Below, piece after piece: positions 47,899-58,331 of a DNA stretch of 64,000 nucleotides. The first letter of the stretch is position 1. Each line of letters opens with the position of its first letter. The notes beneath the pieces are model-generated. The model made no database searches. It was not told where the DNA came from and saw only the letters and a list, made by a program, of their open reading frames with translations. Source of the stretch: Hevea brasiliensis (Eukaryota; Streptophyta; Magnoliopsida; Malpighiales; Euphorbiaceae); contig NC_079505.1 of assembly GCF_030052815.1 (NCBI RefSeq), positions 4,347,395 to 4,411,394 on the forward strand, given 5' to 3'. Both the position numbers and the translations under genes were made by a program.

Positions 47899-49786
47899 CT
47901 ACACAACTATAGTCCACTGAGATACAATGTCCCGAATGAAGTAATATCTGACATCAATGTGCTTAGTTCGCTCATTGTACATCTGATTCTTTGTGAGATG
48001 TATTGCACTCTGGCTGTCACAAAACACTATTGCCTTGTTCTGTATCAACCCAAGATCACCCACTAAATCTTTTAACCATAAAACTTCCTTTACTGCCTCT
48101 GCTAAGTCCATATATTCAGCCTCTGTGGTAGACAAAGCAACTGTAGCTTGTAATGTTGCCTTCCAACTGATAGCACTTCCAGAAAGAGTAAACAAATAAC
48201 CTGTCAAAGATCTCCTATTCTCTAAGTCCCCTGCAAAATCTAAATCTACATAGACAACAACTAAATCACTCATCTTGGCCTTGTCAAATGTCAGACCAAT
48301 ATCTATAGTACCCTTCAAATACCTCAAAATCCATTTCACTGCCTACCAATGCTCTTTCCCAGGACACGCCATGTATCTACTCACAATACTAACTGCATAT
48401 GAAATGTCAGGTTGGGTGCATATCATAGCATACATGATGCTACCAACAGCACTCGAATAGGGAACACTAGACATGTGCTCCATCTCCTCATCTTTTTTTG
48501 GTGACATATCTGCAGATAACTTGAAATGGGCAGCAAACGGAACAGTCACAGGCTTAGCATTATTCATGTTGAAACGCTTAAGCACTTTCTCAACATAGGC
48601 CTATTGAGACAAGAAAAGCTTCCCAACACTTCTATCCCTGGTAATTTCCATTTCCAATATCTTCTTTGCAGCACCCAAATCCTTCATCTCAAACTCATCA
48701 CTCAATTGCTTTTTCAGAATGTTAATTTGTGACATGCTTTTAGTAGCAATAAGCATATCATCCACATACAACAACAAATAAACAAAGGAATCATCTGAAA
48801 GCTTTTTATGATACACACAACTGTCATATGAACTACGATTAAAGCCATTATGAACCATGAATGTATCAAATCTTTTGTACCACTGCCTAGCAGACTGTTT
48901 CAGATCATATAAAGATTTCTTAAGCAAACAAACACGATTTTCCATACCTGGAATGACAAATCTCTCAGGCTGAGTCATATAAATTTGCTCCTCCAACTCA
49001 CCATGTAAAAATGCTGTTTTCACATCTAATTCCTCAAGCTCTAGATTATAAAGAGCAACCATAGCAAGTAAGACTCTGATAGAACTATGCTTCACAACTG
49101 GAGAAAACACTTCATTAAAGTCAATCCCCTCCCTCTGAGTAAAGCCTTTTGCTACCAACCGTGCCTTATATGTGCTTCAACCCCTGGAGTGCCTTCCTTG
49201 TTCTTGAACACCCATTTGTAACCTACCACTTTTTGTCCCTTAGGTAATGTTACAAGCTCCCAAGTTTGATTCTTGTGAAGAGATTCAATTTCTTCACTCC
49301 TAGCACCGACCCATTGATCTGCATCTGAACAAGAAATAGCTTCTCTATAATTGCTGGGTTCATGCACATCAACTATTTCAGCAACTGACAAGGCAAACGC
49401 AACTAGATCTGCATATGCGTATCTTTGTGGTGGTCTAATCTGTCTTCTCTCTTTACCAATTGCAATGCTATATGGTTCCTGTTACTGTTGCTCAGGTGCA
49501 TCCTCTTGTTGATCAGGATCTTGCACGTCATCTCTGAATCACTGGACTGAACTGCTGAAGTATCAATATCAAGCTCCACTTGTTCTCTGACACCGTGATC
49601 TGATTCTGCTATTGAATTCTCCCTCTGACTACCCAATGAAGCAGACTCATTAAATGTCACATCCCTACTGATAATTAATCCTGGAGACTTTGGATCATTG
49701 CACCACAACCTGTAGCCTTTCACTTCAGATGCATACCCTAGAAATATGCATTTTCTTGCCCTCGGCTCAAGCTTACCATCTCTCAC
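47899..49786 (-). pseudogene. Copia integrase tail, reverse transcriptase and RNase H, broken
   Basis: On the minus strand: 49786-49403 is the integrase C-terminal part (KLEPRARKCIFLGYASEVKG, YRLW, VTFNES); 49391-49152 the RT start (NQTWELVTLPKGQKVVGYKW, VFKNKEG); 49158-48601 the RT core (VAKGFTQREGIDFNEVFSPV, LDVKTAFLHGELEEQIYM, QPERF, catalytic YVDDM); 48585-48343 the connection (YSSAVGSIMYAMICTQPDIS); and 48339-47899 the RNase H (WILRYLKGT, LSTTEAEYMDLAEA, KHIDVRYYFIRD). Stops near 48600 and 48341 and a frame change near 49155 interrupt it. Confidence 0.92.
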
Positions 49787-49846
49787 ATGAGCATAAGCAG
49801 GGCAACCAAATGCTCTCAGCTGAGAGTAATCAGCAGGTGAACCGCA

Positions 49847-51697
49847 TCAGATCTCAAAAGGATTTTTACACTCAATAGTTATAGATGGAGATCTATTAAC
49901 CAAGAAACAGGTTGTATTAATTGCTTCAGCCCAGAAATCCTTTCCCAATCCTGAATGGGAGAGCATGCTTCGTGCTTTGTCACAAAGCATTCTGTTCATG
50001 CGTTCTGCAATACCATTCTGTTGTGGTGTCCATGTATAAGTGCGATGTCTCACTATACCTTCATTGCTGCAGAATGCATCGAACTCACGATTGCAAAATT
50101 CTAACCCATTATCAATCTAAGACGCTTGACCTTCTTTTCTGTCTACTTCTCAATCATCATCTTCCACTTTATAAAGGTTGAAAATGCCTCATCTTTTGTT
50201 TTCAGAAAATACACCCACACCATCCGAGAGTAATCATCAATTAAAGTCATGAAGTACCTGGCACATCTCTTGGAAGGGATTCTGTTAGGACCCCATAGAT
50301 TTGAGTGGATATAATCCACCGTTCCTCTGGTCTTGCGCACTGCCTTTTTATCGAACTTCACCCTGGTCTATTTGCCAAACACACAGTGTTCACAAAAGTC
50401 CATAGATTCTATTTTCTGCCCGTCCAATAAATCCCACTTGCTTAACACAGATAATCCTCTTTCATTCATATGACCAAGACGCATATACCACAATTGAGTC
50501 TGATTTTGATTATTGCTTTCGGATGCTACTGCAGCTTCCCCTGAAACTTTACTGCCCTGAAGAAAATATAATTCTGAAACCAAACTGCTCTTCACGATAG
50601 AGCCCTTGCACACTTTGAGAACTCCATTCTCTATATGGTATCTAAATCCATGAGAGTCAAGTGTCCCAAGAGAAATCAGGTTCCTCTTTAGTCCTGGAAC
50701 ATGCCAACACTCTATAGTTCTGACAATGCCATCAAACATCCTCAATCTGATGTTACCAATTCCTTCAACAGATAATGCACGATCATTGCCCAGAAACACC
50801 TTGCCACTCATCTCTTTGTAAGTGACAAACCGGTTTCTGTGTGAACACATGTTATAAGTAGCACCAGTATTAAGAATCCACGAATTTTGTCCATGATATG
50901 AACTCACGAATAAAATTTCTCCAGCACTGTCAACGCCATCAAAATCAATAAAACTATCAACCACATTCGCAGAACTTTCTAATTGCTTTCCCTTTTTATT
51001 TTTCAACTTGAGACAGTCTCTCCTGTAGTGACCTTGCTCCTCGCACTCAAAACAGTTGGCCTTTTTCATTCTTGACTTAGATCTGGCCTTAGATTTCTTC
51101 CTGCTGGAAGAACCCTCCCTTGAATGTGTTCTTCCCCTGCTCACCAAACCTTTCCCCTCAAATCTTTCTCTATTATCTGAAAATTTCTTTTTCAACTCCT
51201 TCGATTTAAGAGAATTACTAACATTGTCTAGTGATATACTATCTTTCCCATACAACAGAGTATCAACAAAACTTTTATAGGAGGGTGGCAAAGAACATAA
51301 CACAATAAGGGCCTGATCCTCACTATCAATCTCAATATCAATATTCTTCAGGTCCATAATGATTAAATTGAATTCATCCAGATGTTCTTTAATGGATGTA
51401 CCTTCGCTCATTCTTAGATTGTAAAGCCTTTTCTTCAGATACAGGCGGTTGATCAGCGATTTGGCTGAGTACAACTCCTCTAATTTCTTCCATGCCGCAG
51501 ATGCTGAGCTTTCACCAACAATCTAGCATAGGACATTATCAGTTATGCTCATGAAAATCGCACTCAAGGTTCTCTCCTTTAATTGCCTTCCATAAGCCTT
51601 GTAGGATCAAAGAAGATTTAATTTTAATCTTCCGTAGATTGAAACTCGATGCACCATTAAACTTCTCTATCTCATACTTCGTTGAAGATGGCGCCAT
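49847..51697 (-). pseudogene. Copia gag, protease and integrase core, broken
   Basis: Starts at 51697 (MAPSSTKYEIEKFNGASSFN) and is soon frameshifted. The frame 51474-50368 holds the gag (LKEHLDEFNLIIMDL-like segment), a zinc knuckle CFECEEQGHYRRDC, and the protease, where WILNTGATYNMC has Asn in place of the catalytic Asp. The GAG-pre-integrase motif LWYMRLGHMNERG and CEHCVFGK follow. The integrase core (50361-50143) has HSNLWGP where HSDLWGP is usual; LRLDNGLEF (about 50115-50085) and WTPQQNGIAERMNR keep the later Asp and Glu but in shifted frames. Confidence 0.9.
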
Positions 51698-51739
51698 CTG
51701 TAAACCCTAGGTTTTTCGCACAAAGCTCTGATACCAGTT

Positions 51740-52146
51740 TGTTATAACAAGCACGCAAATCTAAGGTACACACACAAATCGCACAATCACACTGTATTAA
51801 AGAGAGAAAAAGAATAACTCAGGATTTAATGTGGTTCAACCGTAAGGTCTATGTTTACGGGCAAGACAAGAGAAAAAAGTTCCACTATGATGAAAAGAGC
51901 AAGATACAATCAATCAGAACTCTCAAACCCTAACCCCAGTGTGTTTCCCGAATATCTCACAACTCTACCGCAAAGGGTAGAATATTACAATATTTATACT
52001 GGTCCATACCGCGAGGGATAGTGCCCTCCGCTACTAGCACGGATCTCACTTTTTATCCTAATCGGATCGCAGCATGAAACTTTCGGGTCGGATCACAATT
52101 CAGGTCCATGAAAAATATATCCAAAATTCAAGCCATAAAAATAATA
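51740..52146 (-). repeat. 5' LTR of the Copia element
   Basis: 407 bp; the inverted primer-binding site ctctgataccag lies immediately to its left. Confidence 0.92.
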
Positions 52147-52151
52147 ATAAA

Positions 52152-52541
52152 TAAAGAGAATTAATACATAAAATTGTTTATAAGAGTTTTGTTATTAGAC
52201 ATGGCAAGCATTGTTTAAAGGGGAAAAAACTTATGCAGCTAAATTATCAAAGAGATCAATTTAAGAAAAAAAGATGTTATATGTGAATACTAAGTATTCA
52301 CTAAATCATTAAATTTCACAATGAATATGTATGAAAAATTTATCTAAACATAATTTATTATAAACTCAAGACATAAATATGTGAATTTCATTTATTTTAT
52401 TAGTAGATCTCTCTATATATTGTATTTTGAGTCATATAAATCTGGTCTAAATAAAAGTTTCTTATGTTTATAATATTCCCTCCATCTCATTATAATAGCT
52501 TTTTAAGGGCTTTGCACAAGAATTAAAGAAACTGTTGGATA

Positions 52542-52580
<39 letters not shown>

Positions 52581-53116
52581 TTAAAAAATACTAATAATTG
52601 ACCAAAATAATCTTATTATTCATTGGAATGTGGAAGGGTATTAAGGAGAAATAAATGCATTGAAAATAATAATAGATTTGGGTAAAGTTAGAAAAAAAAT
52701 TAATAAAAAAAATTAATGCTTTCTTAATTTTTTAAATTAGTAAATAAAGTGAGACAAAAATTTTCTAGATAATCTGTTATGGAGGGAGTAGTATTTTCTA
52801 AATAGTTAATGCTTTCTTGATCATCTTTTTGAGTTCATAATAAATTGAGTATAAGAAAAATTTGAATATAATAAGGGGAAAATAATTAAAGCATTATAAT
52901 TAATTGCATGATTAATACAACCACTGAAATAAGAAACCCTAGCACAAAGAGAATACGTGCATTAAGCCATTCATTTTTCAAATTACATAATATAATACTA
53001 AAAACAAACTCATTATTGATAATTTTAAATGAGTTTATTTTGACGATGACACAATCATTGATTATAAATCAAACAATAAAACAAGTTTTTATTCCAACAG
53101 ACACGAACTATAATCA
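52152..53116. other. AT-rich DNA between the Copia element and the P450 gene
   Basis: Contains the Stowaway MITE listed separately and otherwise AT-rich DNA, including the 3' flank of the P450 gene. The frame 52908-53120 has no motif. Confidence 0.5.
52476..52788. mobile_element. Stowaway-like (Tc1/mariner) MITE with internal TA repeat
   Basis: The left end ttccctccatctca and the inverted right end ctccctccataaca are the classic plant mariner-MITE terminus, flanked by TA on both sides. 313 bp, with a (TA)n run at 52543-52577. Non-coding. Confidence 0.8.
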
Positions 53117-54688
53117 TTAAAATCGAGGAGTTAAATGAACTCGCAGAGGATTCTTCATTGATATAGTGAGGTCGAATTTCTCAGTCAAATCAACATCTTC
53201 TCCATCAGCTGGTTTCCACTCAAAATGCCAAACCAAATTTGCCACAAGGTACTCCATATGAAGCATAGCCAACCCATAACCAGGGCAAATCCTCCTTCCT
53301 GCACCAAATGGCATCATCTTGATCTCTCTACTTCCAGTCACATCAAACCCTTGTTGACGATGATCATTATCACCATCACTACTTTTCAAGAACCTCTCAG
53401 GCTTGAACTCCATTGGATTTTCCCAAACATTTGGGTCTCTCCCCATATCAGCAATCAAGAAGTTGACTGCAGTACCTTTTGGTACTTTGTAGCCACCCAA
53501 TTCTACATCTTCTGTCACTGCATGCGGTGTCGCCGGTGCATACCCTGGTGGGTGCCGCCTCAAACCTTCTAGAACCACTGCTTTTATATAAGGCATCTTT
53601 TGCAGATCATCTTCTTTGATGAACTTCCTTTGATCATCTCCAATGCCACCTTTTATTTCTTCCAAAATCTTAGCTTGAATTGCTGGGTACTTCACTACGT
53701 TAGCCATGATCCAATGCAATGCAGTCATCGTTGTATCGGTGCCGGCGCTGATGAATTCATTGCACAAACCAACAATTTCGACTTCTTTAAGGTTCTCCTC
53801 TTCTTCAGGAGCTTGAAAGTTTAGTAATGTATCTACGTAAAAAACACCACCTTGATCTTTTCTTGAAGTGTCTTGTTCTTGCTCCGATATCTTTTTTCTT
53901 GATCTTATCAGGGGAACAATGGCTTCGTCGTAACCGGTGACGATTTCAGTCAGCTTCTTCCATTGCTTTTTGCACAAGAACTTGCCCAACTTTGGCAGGA
54001 TAATGAACAACTTGAATCGATGGAAATTCTTGAAAAGTCTTTGTTGAGCAGCTTCAATCTCTCTGATTTGTTTCTCTTCAACATTATCTCCAAAACACAA
54101 GAGAACCAACATAGAGAAGATTGCATGGCGAAAATATTCTTCCACAAAGACAGCTTTCTCGCCCTTAGAATCATGTTTAAAGGCATCAATCAGATTGTTC
54201 AGAACTCGCTCCCTGACATGGGAGAAAGATCTAAGCTGAGAAGGATTGAGAACTCCTGCTGTGAGATTTCTACGAAGAGCGCGCCAAGTAGGTCCATAAG
54301 GAGATTTACTAATGATTTTCTTAGAGTTGCTAACGATGAGGTTGTTTATAGAAATGGGGCGGTCGGCGAAAACGGCACCGTTTTGGACAAGAGCTTGATG
54401 GGCCAGCGAGTTGTTGGTGATGTAAATGGTGGGTTGAGAGCCAAGATGGACAGTGATGAGAGGGCCATATTTCTGTCGAAGGTTAGAGATGATAGGGCCA
54501 AGTTCAAAGAATGATTTCCCGCGAAAAACGAAGGTGGCTATGAGGGAAATTCTGGAAGGTCCAGGAGGGAGATTCGGATTCTTGTTGGTGGGTTTTGATG
54601 ACGAAGAAAGAAGATGATGAAGTTGAGTGATAAGAGGTTTCAGGAGAAGACATAGGCAGAGAGAAGCAAAGAAGATGAAGAGCTCCAT
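53117..54688 (-). CDS. CYP89A: Cytochrome P450, CYP89A type, single exon
   Basis: An uninterrupted 523-aa frame, the normal P450 length. N-terminal hydrophobic anchor (residues 1-20) and proline hinge PPGP (41-44) place it on the ER membrane. The oxygen-binding helix is AGTDTT (315-320), ExxR is EGLR (374-377), PERF is 430-433 and the heme loop FGAGRRICPG (461-470) has its iron-ligating Cys at 468. CYP89A genes are typically intronless, as here. The family's characterised member, Arabidopsis CYP89A9, oxidatively deformylates chlorophyll catabolites in senescing leaves; whether this gene does so cannot be told from sequence. The start is the first ATG, four bases from a CT/GA repeat. All key residues are present, so it looks functional. 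Confidence 0.93.
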   Translation of the reverse strand: MELFIFFASLCLCLLLKPLITQLHHLLSSSSKPTNKNPNLPPGPSRISLIATFVFRGKSFFELGPIISNLRQKYGPLITVHLGSQPTIYITNNSLAHQALVQNGAVFADRPISINNLIVSNSKKIISKSPYGPTWRALRRNLTAGVLNPSQLRSFSHVRERVLNNLIDAFKHDSKGEKAVFVEEYFRHAIFSMLVLLCFGDNVEEKQIREIEAAQQRLFKNFHRFKLFIILPKLGKFLCKKQWKKLTEIVTGYDEAIVPLIRSRKKISEQEQDTSRKDQGGVFYVDTLLNFQAPEEEENLKEVEIVGLCNEFISAGTDTTMTALHWIMANVVKYPAIQAKILEEIKGGIGDDQRKFIKEDDLQKMPYIKAVVLEGLRRHPPGYAPATPHAVTEDVELGGYKVPKGTAVNFLIADMGRDPNVWENPMEFKPERFLKSSDGDNDHRQQGFDVTGSREIKMMPFGAGRRICPGYGLAMLHMEYLVANLVWHFEWKPADGEDVDLTEKFDLTISMKNPLRVHLTPRF

Positions 54689-54689
54689 T

Positions 54690-54691
<2 letters not shown>

Positions 54692-54732
<41 letters not shown>
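54692..54732. repeat. (CT/GA)n microsatellite in the P450 leader
   Basis: About 20 units; on the gene strand it reads (GA)n and ends four bases before the start codon, between the TATA box and the ATG, so it is likely transcribed. Confidence 0.93.
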
Positions 54733-54736
<4 letters not shown>

Positions 54737-54777
54737 ATGTGAGTGTATGCTTATGGATATTCAATTGTTAAGCATGG

Positions 54778-54785
54778 TATTTATA
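54778..54785 (-). promoter_or_regulatory. Probable TATA box of the P450 gene
   Basis: TATAAATA on the minus strand, about 90 bases upstream of the ATG, a suitable spacing for a short leader. Confidence 0.65.
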
Positions 54786-54974
54786 GAAACTTTTTTCACC
54801 TAAAATAAGGTTGGTGAACTTTTTTTTTTTTTTTTTCTCTTAATTTTATTCATAAATATAACTTGCTGCCTTTCAGATCCATTAAAAAATGCCGAAAGGG
54901 TAACTTGTAATAGTAGATTAACAATAATTTTAATTTCATTTCGTAATTAAGGAAAATCAATTCTTTTTCTTGTA

Positions 54975-55019
<45 letters not shown>

Positions 55020-55654
55020 TATTATTATTTGCTCTTTCATATGAAAGAGGAATGGAATTTTCATTTCTTTAATAGGAAGCTTGATTCTGCATGATCTATA
55101 CTTGTGCCTTAATCTCAAGCCGTATCAATTAATTGTTTTTTAAAGGAAAAGAAAAGGTCTTCGTTGAGATTAAAACTATTATAAACAATTATTTCTAAAA
55201 ATTAATTAAACAATAAAATCAGAGTTTTTATAAGTATCAGATTTTACTAGACTGTCTGCCAAAGAATTTGAGATTAAAGCGATCTAAATTATGCTTTAAT
55301 TAATTTTTTTTTTTTATATAGCAAGATTTAGTTATTGTTTGCAATAGAGTTTACTTCTTAAATGACATGACTAATAGGGAAATTTTATTTAAAATCGATT
55401 TATTATATATCCAAAATATTAGATAATTATTAAAATTTATATTGAGAAAATACTTTTTAAAATATAATAGTAAGAGAATATTAAAAAGTAATTTAAAATT
55501 AAATTTAATAAAATTTATTCATAAAATAATAAAATAATTTTGTTAATTTATTTTTTTAATAGCATTTAAAATGATATTTAAAAAATAATAATAATTTTGA
55601 TGCTTCAATTTTAATGCGAAATAGACACTTAATCCAAGTAATTAATTAACTATA
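54786..55654. other. Upstream region of the P450 gene, with a TTA microsatellite
   Basis: Presumed promoter and AT-rich DNA. Holds a poly-T tract (about 54820-54837) and (TTA)n at 54977-55029, with one interruption. No gene seen. Confidence 0.55.
54977..55029. repeat. (TTA)n microsatellite
   Basis: About 17 TTA units with one TTACTA interruption near the right end. Confidence 0.93.
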
Positions 55655-55930
55655 TTAATGACTTGAGTCAGATTCAATGAAGAAAAAACAATTATTGAAG
55701 GGAATGGAAGATTGATGACTCTCTAAAACCTTCAAAATCAATAATAGTTCTACTTCATTAGAGTCCCTTAAGCTATTGGGCAAGAAAATTACAATTTCGA
55801 AGAATTCCACCAATATCTGCAGAGCCAAGATTCCAAATAGATGAAGCATAACATTCCATTTGAGAATGGGAAAAGCAGGTGGTAGCTAAAAGGGAACATG
55901 GTCTCGCAACTTTTGCAGCTTCTCAATTCT
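55655..55930 (-). pseudogene. RNase H domain fragment of a LINE
   Basis: On the minus strand, shifting frame once or twice, the sequence gives LKWNV then ASSIWNLGSADIGGILRNCN, and then SLRDSNEVELLLILKVLES and FFIESDSS. This is the order of the plant RVT_3-type RNase H (LKxNVDA..., GGILRN, SNEAELLAILKAL, ESDS) found at the C-terminus of LINEs. Frameshifts and the lack of any neighbouring RT make it a dead fragment. Confidence 0.65.
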
Positions 55931-57259
55931 TTGCACTGTGAGGGAAAATGATTATGCTTCATATATATACATATATATGTGAAAGCTTTTATTTTATAGA
56001 AATAGAAAATTTCATTAATCATATAATAGAAAATTTCATTAATCATATAAATCGCTAGAGATTTATAAAAACACTTAGTTTCATAATTTAAATTTATCAA
56101 TTATTTAGCTTCCATTTATTACTATTCTCTCTTATATAATTAATTTAACCAAAAGAAAAATTAATTAGAGGATTAAATAATTTACAAATTAAAAATAAAT
56201 GAACTAAGTTTATTTTTAAAAAGTTTTGTTAAAATATAGAAATTAAATAGTAATATATATGTATAAAAGATTATTTTAATAAAAAACTTGCATTCCTCCA
56301 ACAATTATGCAATCATAATATTTGACAGAAGCAAGTCAACTTCCAAAAATTAATGACTTCAAGTCCGTGAGTTTTTTGAAAAAAAAAAAAGTCATGAGCT
56401 CCAAATATCTTTTTATCTAAGGAATTCTATTTAAAAATGAAAATTTTAATTTATTACAATAAAAATTATATTTTAATTTGATTAAAAATTGACCATTTTC
56501 ATCACGAGATGATATAAAAATAAAATTTTCATTTGTGGTTTAATATTTTAGACTCAAAATTTAAATTTTAATCATTAAGATAAGGATTAAATCCACTTAT
56601 CAATTGAAATAATTTATAAAATTAATTAAAAATGCATATTAAAATAAAATTTTAATTAATAATGAAATTTAAAGGTTTCAATTATATGGGGGGTTATTCA
56701 GGAAATGCCCAAATATTAAGTTGGAGTAACTTGTAAGAGTCTATTTGGTATTGTGATATTCAAATCTACTTTTTAGAAAAATATCATTTTGAGGGGATAA
56801 TTAATTTTTTTTTGTTTCATCTTTGAGAAATAAGGATAGTGAGGGAAATTTTAAATTTGAATCTTTTTATCTATCTATTTCGAGAATTATCACTTTTGTA
56901 GTAAGAAAAATAAAAAATTACATTCTAATTCACAGCCATTTTCTTTGTCTAGGAAACCTTCATTAAATCCGAAAAATTCATTTTTATAGAAATAGGAAAA
57001 CTCCACATGTTATTTCAAAGGAAAACAAGAAACACTCCCCATCACCTTGGAGAGATATTGTTGGGAGGGAAAGTCACAAACCCTGAAAGAATTAGTCTTC
57101 TACAAATCATAATTTAGACACAGAGGATACCTAATGTACCAATAATAATAATAATCATAATCATATTTTTGATATATAATTTTTTGATTTATTGTTGGAA
57201 CATCCATCATAGTAAACAACATCCCTATAATTAAACTCTTTCATTCTTTTCTACCTTTC
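55931..57259. other. AT-rich intergenic DNA
   Basis: No recognisable gene. A 17-base unit (tagaaaatttcattaatcat) is duplicated at about 56003-56049. Otherwise featureless. Confidence 0.5.
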
Positions 57260-57790
57260 TTCTTTTTGAGTGGCTACTGGTGAGTATTTTCATCGTGGTT
57301 ACCTCTCCCCTTTTTTTTGTATTTTTTTTAATAATATCCAGATCTGTATCCTTTTGAATCAAATTTGTATTTGTTTTCAGTCTATTTCTATTGATAAATC
57401 TGAGTTTTGTTGCATCCTTTGGAAGGACTTGGTATCTCCACTTCTGTAAGGATTTGGTATTTCCTCATTTGTAAGAATTTACTATTTCTTCCACTGCGAG
57501 GATTTATTTTTCTTTTTTATTAAGTGTTTTGATTTATTATTTGGGTGATAGTACAATAGTAGAAAATACATATTTTTCTCTTCGTGAAGATATTATTTTT
57601 TGATGATTTCCAAATCAGAATTTTAGGAAAACTATGGAGTTGAACAGTGATTGATTGCCACCGAGTAGAGTGTGCTTCCTACCAAATAGCTAAATCAAAT
57701 ATTCTATCGACATAATCAAATTTTTCAAATCAAGATGATTGCTATTATATTTTATATAAGTTGTTTATATTAAATTTTCTTATGTAAAAT
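57260..57790. repeat. Second copy of the unclassified dispersed repeat
   Basis: Direct-orientation match to 37191-37700: cttctgtaaggatttggtat, gaggatttatttttc, tttgatttattatttgggtg, gtagaaaata, and a gagttgaacagtgattg segment. It is continuous here across the point that the Gypsy element splits in the other copy. Confidence 0.6.
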
Positions 57791-58320
57791 TATAATAGTA
57801 TAAAATTTAATACTTCAAATTTATATTCTATCTCCATTTAATGAAAATTTTATCTTTTATTTTCTAAAAACCAAAAACATCCCTATGATTTCCGAATGTT
57901 TTGCTTATTCAATTGTACTTTCGTGCTAAGCAGTTGACTCCACTTATTTCATACGTAGAAAATAAATATTTTAGTCCATTATTACAGCAGAATAGAACAC
58001 TTGTTTTTATATAAACTAGCAAAGTACTTATTAATTATTATTATTATACTAAGATAACGTCACGAGCCAGATTACGTAATGTGAAATTTATTTTTAATTT
58101 AACTAATAAATACAAATCATTCACATCAATATTAGAAGAATTTCATAAATAATTTTTTAATGATTAGGTTTCTACAAAATTCTTAATGAGTCTAGATGTA
58201 CAATAACCTATGATTATTTATTTAAATTTGCTTGCGTACATTAGTTCACGAGCACCATAATTACAGTTTAAAAATGCTATAACTAAAACTAGATATTATC
58301 AACTGTATACATACCAAGAA
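57791..58320. other. AT-rich intergenic DNA
   Basis: Nothing recognisable; no coding frame of note. Confidence 0.5.
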
Positions 58321-58331
58321 AAATCCTTCTC

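Larger units (their letters stand above)
47302..52146 (-). mobile_element. Ty1/Copia LTR retrotransposon (Tork/Tnt1-like), decayed but full length
   Basis: LTRs of 407 bp each (47302-47708 and 51740-52146), ends tgttataaca and aaaataaca, and perfect ataaa TSDs (47297-47301, 52147-52151). Read on the minus strand, the 5' LTR is on the right, followed by a tRNA-Met primer-binding site (tggtatcagagc inverted at about 51725-51736), gag, protease, integrase, RT and RNase H, then a polypurine tract (aaggggaacaat inverted) before the left LTR. Integrase before RT defines Copia. The LTRs differ at about one base in eight over the first 165. Multiple stops make it inactive. Confidence 0.93.
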
